This document shows, one piece after another, positions 1 through 7,276 of a stretch of 64,000 bases of DNA (its first letter is position 1; the number at the start of each line of letters is the position of its first letter). The translations under genes and the position numbers were made by a program. The notes below the pieces were generated by a model, which did no database searches, was not told the origin of the DNA, and saw only the letters and a program-made list of their open reading frames with translations. Source of the stretch: Sphingobium sp. WTD-1 (GTDB taxonomy: Bacteria; Pseudomonadota; Alphaproteobacteria; Sphingomonadales; Sphingomonadaceae); assembly GCF_030128825.1 (NCBI RefSeq), contig NZ_CP119127.1:3410001-3474000 (forward strand), read 5' to 3'.

Positions 1-368
1 CACCCACGCCCGCGATTGTCCCCGCCGCCTTTGATAGCGCCCCCCATGATGTGAACTGGGCGCCAGACAGCGTCGACCTGTTCCGCTTCTCGGCCGTCAC
101 CTTCAACAGCCATCGCATCCATTATGACCTGCCCTATGCGACCGGCGAGGAGGGCTATCCCGGCCTGGTGATCCACGGCCCCTTCACTGCCACCCGACTG
201 TTCGGTCACGCCCGGCGCGGCGGCCGCAGCCCGACCCGTTTCGCCTTCCGCGCGGTCGCGCCGGTCTTCGCCGGCCAGCCCATATTGCTGCGCGAGGATG
301 AAGCCGGCCGCTGCCGTGCGATCCGCTGCGACGGCAGCGACGCGATGGTCGCCGACATCGGATATTGA
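1..368 (+). CDS. HTD2/MaoC-type acyl-CoA hydratase, 3' part only
   Basis: The reading frame is open from the window edge (codons in phase from base 3) to the TGA at 366-368, so the gene begins outside the window; the GTG at 51 is only an internal codon. About 120 residues remain. They match the C-terminal hot-dog half of HTD2/MaoC-like hydratases such as mesaconyl-C4-CoA (3-methylfumaryl-CoA) hydratase: the segment LFRFSAVTFNSHRIHYD followed by a GYPGLVIHGP motif holds the usual Asn/His-Asp neighbourhood of this fold. The role is hydration of an enoyl-CoA. It ends 13 bases before the next acyl-CoA dehydrogenase, with which it is probably co-transcribed. Family call is firm; the exact substrate is not known. 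Confidence 0.75.
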   Translation, partial: PTPAIVPAAFDSAPHDVNWAPDSVDLFRFSAVTFNSHRIHYDLPYATGEEGYPGLVIHGPFTATRLFGHARRGGRSPTRFAFRAVAPVFAGQPILLREDEAGRCRAIRCDGSDAMVADIGY

Positions 369-381
369 GAGGAGATTTTTC

Positions 382-1536
382 ATGGACGCCGAGACGTTCG
401 ACCTGTTCCGCACCACCGTCCGCCGCTTCGTCAGCGAAAAGCTGATCCCGGCCGAGGACGCCGTCGAGGAAGCGGATGCCGTTCCCGAGAGCATCATCCA
501 GCAGATGCGCGACATGGGCCTGTTCGGCCTGTCCGTGCCGGAAGAATTTGGCGGCATCGGCTGCACCATGGCGGAGGAAGCGGCGATCATCCGCGAGATC
601 ACCCGCGCGTCGGTCGTCTTCCGCTCGGTCATCGGCACCACCGTCGGCATCGGCAGCCAGGGTATCGTCATGGACGGGACCGAGGAACAGAAGCGCGAAT
701 GGCTGCCCAAATTCGCCACCGGTGAAGCGATCGCCAGCTTCGGCCTGACCGAGCCGGAGGCCGGGTCCGACGCCGGTTCGCTGCGCACCGTCGCCATCCG
801 CGACGGCGACACTTACCGCATCACCGGCACCAAGCGCTATATCACCAATGCCCCGCGCGCCAGCGTCTTCACCCTGATGGCCCGGACCGAACCGGACGTG
901 AAGGGCGCGGCCGGCATCTCCGCCTTCATTCTGCCGGCAAACACGCCCGGCATCAGCTTCGGCAAGCCGGACGAGAAAATGGGGCAGAAGGGATCGATCA
1001 CCACCGACGTGATCCTGGACGATGTCGTCGTGCCGGCCGCCAACATCATCGGCGGCGTACCCGGTCGCGGCTTCAAGACTGCGATGAAGGTGCTGGATCG
1101 CGGCCGCATCCATATCGCCGCCGTCGCGCTCGGCATGTGCCAGCGGCTGATCGATATGGCGCTGCAATATGCGATGGAGCGCAAGCAGTTCGGCCAGCGC
1201 ATCGCCGATTTCCAGCTGGTCCAGGCGATGCTTGCCGACATGAAGGTCGACATGCTGACGACCGAAGCGCTGATGCAGTCGGTCGCCGCCAAGTTCGACG
1301 CCGGCGAGCCGGTCAGCCTGGAATGCGCCGCGCTCAAATATTACGCTTCCGAAGCCGTCGGCCGGATCGCCGACCGCGCCGTCCAGATCTATGGCGGCGC
1401 CGGCTATATGGCCGAGTATAAGGTCGAGCGCTTCTATCGCGATGTCCGGCTGCTGCGCATCTATGAAGGCACCAGCCAGATCCAGCAGACCATCATCGCC
1501 AAGCAGATGATCCGCCAGGCCGAAGCGGCCGCCTGA
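382..1536 (+). CDS. acyl-CoA dehydrogenase (384 aa)
   Basis: Cytosolic FAD enzyme that introduces the alpha-beta double bond in an acyl-CoA. The start at ATG 382 (MDAETFDLF) is preceded by a GAGGAG ribosome site. Length is normal for short-chain family members. Visible motifs are the FAD/substrate segment FGLTEPEAGSDA, the RKQFG motif in the C-terminal helical domain, IYGGAGYMAEY, and YEGTSQIQ near the end, which carries the usual catalytic Glu. It sits between the hydratase fragment and a thiolase, giving a dehydrogenase-hydratase-thiolase set for beta-oxidation-like cleavage. Substrate chain or branching cannot be deduced. Confidence 0.9.
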   Translation: MDAETFDLFRTTVRRFVSEKLIPAEDAVEEADAVPESIIQQMRDMGLFGLSVPEEFGGIGCTMAEEAAIIREITRASVVFRSVIGTTVGIGSQGIVMDGTEEQKREWLPKFATGEAIASFGLTEPEAGSDAGSLRTVAIRDGDTYRITGTKRYITNAPRASVFTLMARTEPDVKGAAGISAFILPANTPGISFGKPDEKMGQKGSITTDVILDDVVVPAANIIGGVPGRGFKTAMKVLDRGRIHIAAVALGMCQRLIDMALQYAMERKQFGQRIADFQLVQAMLADMKVDMLTTEALMQSVAAKFDAGEPVSLECAALKYYASEAVGRIADRAVQIYGGAGYMAEYKVERFYRDVRLLRIYEGTSQIQQTIIAKQMIRQAEAAA

Positions 1537-1564
1537 TCCTCCCCATTCCCGCAAAGGACATCGC

Positions 1565-2764
1565 ATGCGCAGAGCCGCCATCGTCGCCCCCATCCGCACC
1601 GCCGTCGGCAAATATGGCGGTTCTCTGAAATCCTTCAGCGCCGGCGATCTGGGCGCGGTCATCATCAAGGCGCTGATGGAGCGCACCAAAATCGATCCCG
1701 AACGGGTCGACGATGTCGTCTTCTCCCAGGGCTATGGCAATGGCGAGGCGCCCTGCATCGGCCGCTGGTCGGCGCTGGCGGCGGGTCTGCCTGAAAGCAT
1801 TCCCGGCGTGCAGCTCGACCGGCGCTGTGGTTCGGGGCTTCAGGCGGTGATCGACGCGGCCATGCGGATCCAGACCGGCGCCGCCGACATCGTCGTCGCC
1901 GGCGGGGTCGAGAGCATGTCCAATGTCGAATATTATTCGATGGACCATCGCTGGGGTGCCCGATCGGGATCCACCCAGTTCCACGACCGCCTGACCCGTG
2001 GCCGCGTCATGTCGCAACCGATCGCCCGCTATGGCATCATCAGCGGCATGATCGAGACGGCGAACAATCTCGCCAAGGATTATGACATCAGCCGCGAGGC
2101 CTGCGACGAATATGCCGCGATGAGCCATCAGCGCGCCGCCGCGGCCTGGGCCGCCGGCAAGTTCGACGACGAACTGGTCCCGGTTGCCGTGCCGCAGCGC
2201 AAGGGCGATCCGCTGATCTTCGCCATGGATGAGGGCATTCGTGCCGACGCCACGCCGGAATCGCTCGCCCTGTTAAAGCCGATCGAGAAAGACGGCGTGG
2301 TCACCGCCGGCAATGCCAGCCAGCAGAATGATGCCGCCGCCGCCTGTTTGGTGGTCGCGGAGGACAAGCTGGAAGAACTGGGCCTTGAACCCATGGCCTG
2401 GTTGCACAGCTGGGCGGCGGCGGGCTGCGATCCCTCGCGCATGGGCATTGGTCCGGTGCCGGCGGTCGAAAAGCTGTTCGTCCGCAATGGCCTTGGCTGG
2501 AACGACATCGACCTGGTCGAACTCAACGAAGCCTTTGCGCCGCAGGTTCTGGCCTGCCTCAAGGGCTGGAACTGGGACGATCGCGACAAGCTCAACGTCA
2601 ATGGATCGGGCATTTCGCTCGGCCATCCGATCGGCGCGACCGGCGGACGCATCCTCGCCAATCTGCTGCGCGAACTGCAGCGGCGCGACGGCCGCTATGG
2701 CTTGGAAACCATGTGCATTGGCGGCGGTCAGGGCCTGGCCGCCATCTTCGAACGGGCGGTCTGA
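1565..2764 (+). CDS. acetyl-CoA C-acyltransferase (thiolase, 399 aa)
   Basis: Thiolase for the last, thiolytic step of beta-oxidation-type degradation or for acetoacetyl-CoA cleavage. The three active-site blocks are intact: nucleophilic Cys in DRRCGSGLQ (about residue 89), NEAFAPQ, His in GHPIGATGGR, and the second Cys in CIGGGQG near the C-terminus. ATG 1565 follows AAGGA at a normal distance and lies 28 bases after the acyl-CoA dehydrogenase, so the genes are likely one unit. A strong intrinsic terminator follows directly, closing this operon. Confidence 0.93.
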   Translation: MRRAAIVAPIRTAVGKYGGSLKSFSAGDLGAVIIKALMERTKIDPERVDDVVFSQGYGNGEAPCIGRWSALAAGLPESIPGVQLDRRCGSGLQAVIDAAMRIQTGAADIVVAGGVESMSNVEYYSMDHRWGARSGSTQFHDRLTRGRVMSQPIARYGIISGMIETANNLAKDYDISREACDEYAAMSHQRAAAAWAAGKFDDELVPVAVPQRKGDPLIFAMDEGIRADATPESLALLKPIEKDGVVTAGNASQQNDAAAACLVVAEDKLEELGLEPMAWLHSWAAAGCDPSRMGIGPVPAVEKLFVRNGLGWNDIDLVELNEAFAPQVLACLKGWNWDDRDKLNVNGSGISLGHPIGATGGRILANLLRELQRRDGRYGLETMCIGGGQGLAAIFERAV

Positions 2765-2787
2765 CCGCCGCCCTTCGGAAGCCCCCT

Positions 2788-2827
2788 GGGCCGGCGTCGA
2801 GGCATGCGACGCCGGCCCATTTTTTTT
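2788..2827. terminator. intrinsic terminator between thiolase and EamA permease
   Basis: A perfect 12-bp stem (GGGCCGGCGTCG at 2788-2799 with CGACGCCGGCCC at 2807-2818) and 7-base loop are followed by eight T residues at 2820-2827. It ends the plus-strand thiolase transcript; the convergent minus gene stops at 2833, so the stem may serve both sides. Confidence 0.9.
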
Positions 2828-2832
2828 GATGG

Positions 2833-3729
2833 TCAGTCGACCGGCCTACGATCGGGCGAGAAGGCGATGATCGTCACGCCCAGCAGCGCCACACTCCCGC
2901 CCGCAATCATGCCGACCGTGATCGGCGTGCCGAAATAGAGCGAGGCAAAGACCGTCGACATCACCGGCGATGCCAGCATCAGCGGCATGATGGTCGAGAT
3001 CGGATAGCGCTGCAGCAGCCAGGCGAGCGTCCCCTGTCCCAGCACCGTCGCGCCCAGGCAGGAAAAGGCGAACCAGCCGGTCGGCACCCAGCCGACATGG
3101 GCCAGCCCCGCGATCGCCGGCCGCTCGAAAATCAGGGCAAAGGGCGCCAGCACCGCCGCGCCCATCAGGCCGTTCCACGCCTGGCCGTTCATCACGCTCA
3201 CCCCGACCAGCTTGCGCTGCACCAGGGTCGCGCCGCCCCACACCATCGCCGCGCTGGCCATCACCAGCACGGCGGGCACCTCCGCCAATATATGCGGGTC
3301 GAACACCAGCGCCACGACCCCGGCAAAGGCCAGCAGCACGCCGACGATCTTGCGCCGGTTGAGCCGCTCGCCCAGCAGCAGCGCGCCGAGCAACAGCGAG
3401 AAGGGCACGCTCAATTGCCCCGCGATCGCCAGCGCCCCGACATTGGTCGCCATGAACAGGGCCAGGTTCAGCAGCAGCAGGAACAGCCCGCCATTGAGGA
3501 AACCATAAAGCATCAGCCAGCTCGTCCGCCCCGGCAGCGGACGCAGCGCCGGCGCACAGATCAGGAAGACCGTCCCCATCCGCAGCGCCACCGACAATAG
3601 CGGCGCGGTCGCATCCACCACCACTTTCATCGCGATCACGTTGAGCGCGAACATGATGTTCACCAGCAACGCCAGCGCCATTCCGCCCGGGCCGAACCGA
3701 TGGTTCGCCATGGGTTCGCCATCGGCCAT
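2833..3729 (-). CDS. EamA/DMT-family permease (298 aa)
   Basis: Inner-membrane drug/metabolite transporter family protein. About ten hydrophobic segments are arranged as two EamA repeats; the second half includes AMVWGGATLVQRKL. ATG 3729 has AGGAAGGA just upstream; an internal Met at residue 7 is an alternative start. The family exports metabolites or amino acids, but the substrate of this member cannot be inferred. It is transcribed alone and opposite to the flanking catabolic genes, divergent from the cytochrome c gene. Confidence 0.85.
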   Translation of the reverse strand: MADGEPMANHRFGPGGMALALLVNIMFALNVIAMKVVVDATAPLLSVALRMGTVFLICAPALRPLPGRTSWLMLYGFLNGGLFLLLLNLALFMATNVGALAIAGQLSVPFSLLLGALLLGERLNRRKIVGVLLAFAGVVALVFDPHILAEVPAVLVMASAAMVWGGATLVQRKLVGVSVMNGQAWNGLMGAAVLAPFALIFERPAIAGLAHVGWVPTGWFAFSCLGATVLGQGTLAWLLQRYPISTIMPLMLASPVMSTVFASLYFGTPITVGMIAGGSVALLGVTIIAFSPDRRPVD

Positions 3730-3836
3730 TTCCGCATCCTTCCTGCTTCAACCGCCGTTCAGACTCAGACGGCTATTGGTTTATTTATGCACACTGGTAT
3801 AACTTTTAGCCAGAGAAGAAGGGAAGAGGATTGAGG

Positions 3837-4223
3837 ATGTCGATGAAGCATGTTTCGCGCGTGATGATGCTCGCTATGGCGGTCGCCGCCACCGGCCCGG
3901 CGCTGGCCCAGGCTGGCGATGCGACCAAGGGCAAGGCGGTTTTCGCCCGCTGCGCCGTCTGCCACTCGGTCGATCCGGGCGTGAAGAAGCTTGGCCCCTC
4001 GCTCTCGGGCGTGTTCGGGCGCACGTCGGGCACCGTCCCCGGCTTCACCTATTCCCCGGCGATGCAGAAGGCCAAGATCCGCTGGGATGCCAAGTCGCTC
4101 GACGGCTTCCTTGCTAAGCCCAGCGCAGCCGTGCCCGGCAGCCGCATGGTCTTTGCCGGCCTGCCCAACCCGGCCGATCGCGCCAACCTGCTCGCCTATC
4201 TCGCCGGCGCTACCAAGAAATAG
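3837..4223 (+). CDS. periplasmic class I cytochrome c (128 aa)
   Basis: Small exported electron carrier. An N-terminal signal peptide ending near ALAQAG is followed by one heme-binding CxxCH (CAVCH), a KLGPSLSGVFGR segment typical of cytochrome c2/c550, and a late Met in SRMVFAGL likely to be the sixth heme ligand. The start is taken at ATG 3837 (six bases after GAGGA); a TTG at 3831 and an ATG at 3843 are in frame. With two PQQ dehydrogenases in the window it is a plausible electron acceptor for them, but no direct linkage is visible. Confidence 0.88.
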   Translation: MSMKHVSRVMMLAMAVAATGPALAQAGDATKGKAVFARCAVCHSVDPGVKKLGPSLSGVFGRTSGTVPGFTYSPAMQKAKIRWDAKSLDGFLAKPSAAVPGSRMVFAGLPNPADRANLLAYLAGATKK

Positions 4224-4235
4224 CACCAAAAGTAT

Positions 4236-4259
4236 CCCATAGTGCAATAATTCTTGCCC
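4236..4259 (+). promoter_or_regulatory. 24-bp promoter element upstream of CoA-transferase (twin of 34671-34694)
   Basis: The core ATAGTGCAATA is followed by CTTGCCC. Twenty of 24 positions are identical to the reverse complement of 34671-34694, which also lies about 110 bases before a CaiB/BaiF gene. The right end supplies a -35-like TTGCCC (4254-4259) with a 17-base spacer to TATCAG (4277-4282). A repressor site overlapping the -35 box is the simplest reading. Confidence 0.5.
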
Positions 4260-4282
4260 TCCATTCCTGCACCCGCTATCAG
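4254..4282 (+). promoter_or_regulatory. candidate sigma-70-type promoter for the 4365-8955 operon
   Basis: TTGCCC at 4254-4259, 17-base spacer, TATCAG at 4277-4282, about 80 bases before the CoA-transferase ATG. It is read from consensus similarity only. Confidence 0.4.
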
Positions 4283-4364
4283 AATCATCAACCGATGCAG
4301 CAGATAGACGGGGACAGGAGCGGATGGCGATGACAGCGGTCATGACGGACAAGGCGGGCAGCCG

Positions 4365-5618
4365 ATGAGCGGCCACGCGCTTGAAGGGATCAAGGTTCTC
4401 GATCTGTCGCGCGTGCTCGCGGGTCCATGGTCGACCCAGATACTCGCCGACTTCGGTGCCGACGTCATTAAGATCGAACTGCCCGGCCATGGCGACGATA
4501 CCCGCGCCTGGGGTCCGCCCTTCCTGACCGGCGCCGATGGCCAGCCGGAAATCGGCACCAGCGCCTATTATCTCTCCTGCAACCGCAACAAACGCTCCGC
4601 CGCGATCAATCTGGCGACGCCGCAGGGCGCCGATCTGATCCGTCGGCTGGCTGCGGAAGCCGACATATTGGTCGAGAATTTCAAGGTCGGGGGCCTCAGC
4701 AAATACGGTCTCGACTATGCCAGCCTGAAGGCGATCAACCCGCGCCTCGTCTATTGCTCGATCACCGGCTTCGGCCAGACCGGCCCCTATGCCGACCGGG
4801 GCGGCTATGATTTCGTCGCCCAGGGCATGGGCGGCTTCATGAGCATCACCGGCGAAGAGGATGGTGGCCCGCTGCGCGCTGGCGTCGCCATGGCCGACCT
4901 GTCGACCGGCATGTTCGCCACCGTCTCCATCCTTGCTGCCCTGCGCCATGCCGAACGCACTGGCGAAGGGCAACAGATCGACGTGTCGCTGCTCGATACC
5001 CAGATCGCGATGCTCGCCAATCAGGGGATGAACTGGCTGGTCGGCGGCATCGTGCCGGGACGCCTGGGCAATCGCCATCCCACCGTCGTCCCCTACAAGA
5101 CGTTCGAGGTCGCCGACGGCATGATGATCATCGCGATCGGCAATGACCGCCAGTTCCGCGCCTTCTGCACGGAAATGGGCCATGCGGAACTAGGCACCGA
5201 TCCGCTCTACGCGACCAGCGCCCAGCGCCTCATCAACCGCGACGCGATCGAGGCGAAGGTGCAGGAAATCGTCCGCACCTTCGCCCGCGACGACCTGATG
5301 GCGCGCTTCGTCGCCGCGGGCGTCCCCGCCGGCCCGGTCAACAGCATTCAGGACGTATTCGAGGATCCGTTCATCGACGCCCGCCAGACCGTCCATCGCT
5401 ATCGCCGGGAAGAGGATGGGGTCGAGATCCCGACCGTCGCCTATCCCGGCAAGCTGTCGGCGACGCCGGCCGATTATCGTCACTGCCCGCCGCGCGTGGG
5501 CGAACATAGCCGCGAAATATTGGGGGAATGGCTCGGCCTCGACGACGGCGCGCTCGACGCGCTGACGAGCGACGGCGCGATCGCCCAGCGCCCCGTGAAG
5601 GAGAGGACACAGGCATGA
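4365..5618 (+). CDS. CaiB/BaiF (family III) CoA-transferase (417 aa)
   Basis: Transfers CoA between carboxylic acids, activating a substrate or moving CoA between carboxyl groups. The N-terminal GIKVLDLSRVLAGPW and GADVIKIE segments and the SLLDTQ motif carrying the catalytic Asp are intact. Length is normal for a single-domain member. It starts the run CoA-transferase, SDR, crotonase, acyl-CoA dehydrogenase (4365-8955); its stop overlaps the SDR start as ATGA. Because the last gene resembles methylsuccinyl-CoA dehydrogenase and the left-edge gene mesaconyl-CoA hydratase, a mesaconyl-CoA C1/C4 transferase role is one possibility. Other acids are equally possible. Confidence 0.9.
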   Translation: MSGHALEGIKVLDLSRVLAGPWSTQILADFGADVIKIELPGHGDDTRAWGPPFLTGADGQPEIGTSAYYLSCNRNKRSAAINLATPQGADLIRRLAAEADILVENFKVGGLSKYGLDYASLKAINPRLVYCSITGFGQTGPYADRGGYDFVAQGMGGFMSITGEEDGGPLRAGVAMADLSTGMFATVSILAALRHAERTGEGQQIDVSLLDTQIAMLANQGMNWLVGGIVPGRLGNRHPTVVPYKTFEVADGMMIIAIGNDRQFRAFCTEMGHAELGTDPLYATSAQRLINRDAIEAKVQEIVRTFARDDLMARFVAAGVPAGPVNSIQDVFEDPFIDARQTVHRYRREEDGVEIPTVAYPGKLSATPADYRHCPPRVGEHSREILGEWLGLDDGALDALTSDGAIAQRPVKERTQA

Positions 5619-6397
5619 AGATCGACCAGGGGGTAGCCGCCATCGTCACCGGCGGGGCATCGGGTCTGGGTGAGGCGACGGCCCGCGCCATCGCGGCGCA
5701 GGGCGCCAAGGTCGCGCTGTTCGATTTCAACGAGGAAACCGGGACAAAGGTCGCGGCGGACATCGGCGGCACCTTCTGCAAGGTTGATGTCACCGACGAG
5801 GCCTCGGTCGATGCCGGCTTTGCCAAGGCGCGCGCCGCCCATGGCCAGGAGCGTATCCTGGTCAATTGCGCCGGCACCGGCAATGTCATCAAGACCGCCA
5901 GCCGCGACCGCGAGACCGGCGAGATCAAGGCCTTCCCGACCGACCAGTTCGAACGGATCATCCAGATCAACCTGATCGGCACCTTCCGCTGCTGCGCCAA
6001 GTCGGCCGCCGGCATGCTGAGCCTCGATCCGCTGGAGGACAAGGCGCGCGGCGTCATCATCAACACCTCCAGCGCGGCGGCGGTCGACGGCCAGATCGGC
6101 CAGGCGGCCTATTCCGCGTCGAAGGGCGGCATCGTCAGCCTGACCCTGCCGATGGCGCGTGACCTGATGGGCGAAGGCATCCGCGTCAACGCGATCCTGC
6201 CCGGTATCTTCGACACGCCGCTGATGGCGCGGGCCAGCGACAAGGTGCGCGATGCGCTGTCGGCCACCGTTCCCTTCCCCAAGCGTTTCGGCAAGCCCGA
6301 GGAGTTTGCCGCGATGGCGCTGGCGATGATCGAGAATGACTATTGGAACGGCGAATATGTGCGGCTCGACGGTGGCCTGCGCATGCCGCCGCGCTGA
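5615..6397 (+). CDS. SDR oxidoreductase, 3-hydroxyacyl-CoA dehydrogenase type-2-like (260 aa)
   Basis: Classical short-chain dehydrogenase. It has the nucleotide motif TGGASGLGEA near residue 12, NCAG, Ser in TSSAAAVDG, and the catalytic pair YSASK with Tyr166 and Lys170. The long insertion after the NCAG motif and the overall pattern resemble human HSD17B10-type 3-hydroxy-2-methylacyl-CoA dehydrogenases, which act on branched 3-hydroxyacyl-CoAs. The start is ATG 5615, overlapping the stop of the CoA-transferase (ATGA, translational coupling). A beta-oxidation dehydrogenation step is likely; NAD versus NADP preference is not settled, though the Asp in LFDF at the end of beta-2 favours NAD. 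Confidence 0.88.
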   Translation: MKIDQGVAAIVTGGASGLGEATARAIAAQGAKVALFDFNEETGTKVAADIGGTFCKVDVTDEASVDAGFAKARAAHGQERILVNCAGTGNVIKTASRDRETGEIKAFPTDQFERIIQINLIGTFRCCAKSAAGMLSLDPLEDKARGVIINTSSAAAVDGQIGQAAYSASKGGIVSLTLPMARDLMGEGIRVNAILPGIFDTPLMARASDKVRDALSATVPFPKRFGKPEEFAAMALAMIENDYWNGEYVRLDGGLRMPPR

Positions 6398-6409
6398 GGG
6401 AGAAGGACG

Positions 6410-7276
6410 ATGTCCGAAGAAGCGCAGCCCGAATTCGTGACCTATAATGTGGTGGACGGCGTCGCCTGGGTGATGCTGAACCGCCCCCAATATGGCAATG
6501 CCCAGAATTACCGGCTGCTCGGCCAGCTCGACGACGCCTTCAAGCGCGCGGTCGAGGATGACGAGGTCAAGGTGATCGTGCTCGGTGGCGAGGGCAAGCA
6601 TTTCTCGGCCGGCCATGACATCGGCACGCCGGACAAGGACAGTCACATGCCGCGCACGCGCACCAGCATGTGGTGGGACCATCTGAACAAGGGCGGCGCC
6701 GAACGCCAATATGTGTTGGAACAGGACGGCTATCTGGGCCTGTGCCGGCGCTGGGCCGACATCCCCAAGCCGATGATCGCCATGGTGCAGGGCGCCTGCA
6801 TCGCCGGCGGGCTGATGCTGGCCTGGGTCTGCGACCTCATCATCGCATCGGAAGACGCCTTCTTCCAGGATCCGGTGCAGCGCATGGCCCAGCCGGGGGT
6901 CGAATATTTCGCCCATGCCTTCGAACTGCCGACCCGCGTCGCACGCGAACTGCTGCTGCTCGGCCGCCGCATGCCGGCCCAGCGCGCCTATAATTTCGGC
7001 ATGGTGAACGAGATTTTCCCGCGCGAGACGCTGCGCGAGGAAGTGGCCAAGATCGCCGCCGAAATCGCCCAGCATGAACGGTTCGGCCTGGCGCTGACCA
7101 AGCAGGCGTTCAATTTCGTCGAGGATGCACGCGGCAAGCGGCAGGTGATGGATAGCGTGTTCCACATGCATCATCTCGCCCATGCCCATAATCAGCTGAT
7201 GACCGGCAATCTGGTCGGCGGACTGGATGCCAAGGCAATGGCATCGGCCAACAAGAAGCAGGCGGGGGAAGGATGA
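6410..7276 (+). CDS. crotonase-fold protein lacking both hydratase glutamates (288 aa)
   Basis: Enoyl-CoA hydratase/isomerase superfamily. The oxyanion-hole segments FSAGHDIG and IAGGLML are present. Aligning by eye with rat mitochondrial hydratase, the Glu of the GGGCEL motif is Met here (GLMLAWVCD) and the Glu of FGQPE is Val (FQDPVQ). A simple syn-hydration of crotonyl-type substrates is therefore doubtful; other crotonase chemistries (isomerisation, C-C hydrolysis, dehalogenation, retro-Claisen) are open. ATG 6410 follows GAGAAGGA. The stop overlaps the start of the next acyl-CoA dehydrogenase as ATGA. Confidence 0.85.
   Translation: MSEEAQPEFVTYNVVDGVAWVMLNRPQYGNAQNYRLLGQLDDAFKRAVEDDEVKVIVLGGEGKHFSAGHDIGTPDKDSHMPRTRTSMWWDHLNKGGAERQYVLEQDGYLGLCRRWADIPKPMIAMVQGACIAGGLMLAWVCDLIIASEDAFFQDPVQRMAQPGVEYFAHAFELPTRVARELLLLGRRMPAQRAYNFGMVNEIFPRETLREEVAKIAAEIAQHERFGLALTKQAFNFVEDARGKRQVMDSVFHMHHLAHAHNQLMTGNLVGGLDAKAMASANKKQAGEG

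Noticed and set aside
184-1689. 501-codon minus-strand frame over the first hydratase/dehydrogenase region
   Set aside because: Shadow frame of the acyl-CoA dehydrogenase; composition and lack of motifs argue against a gene.
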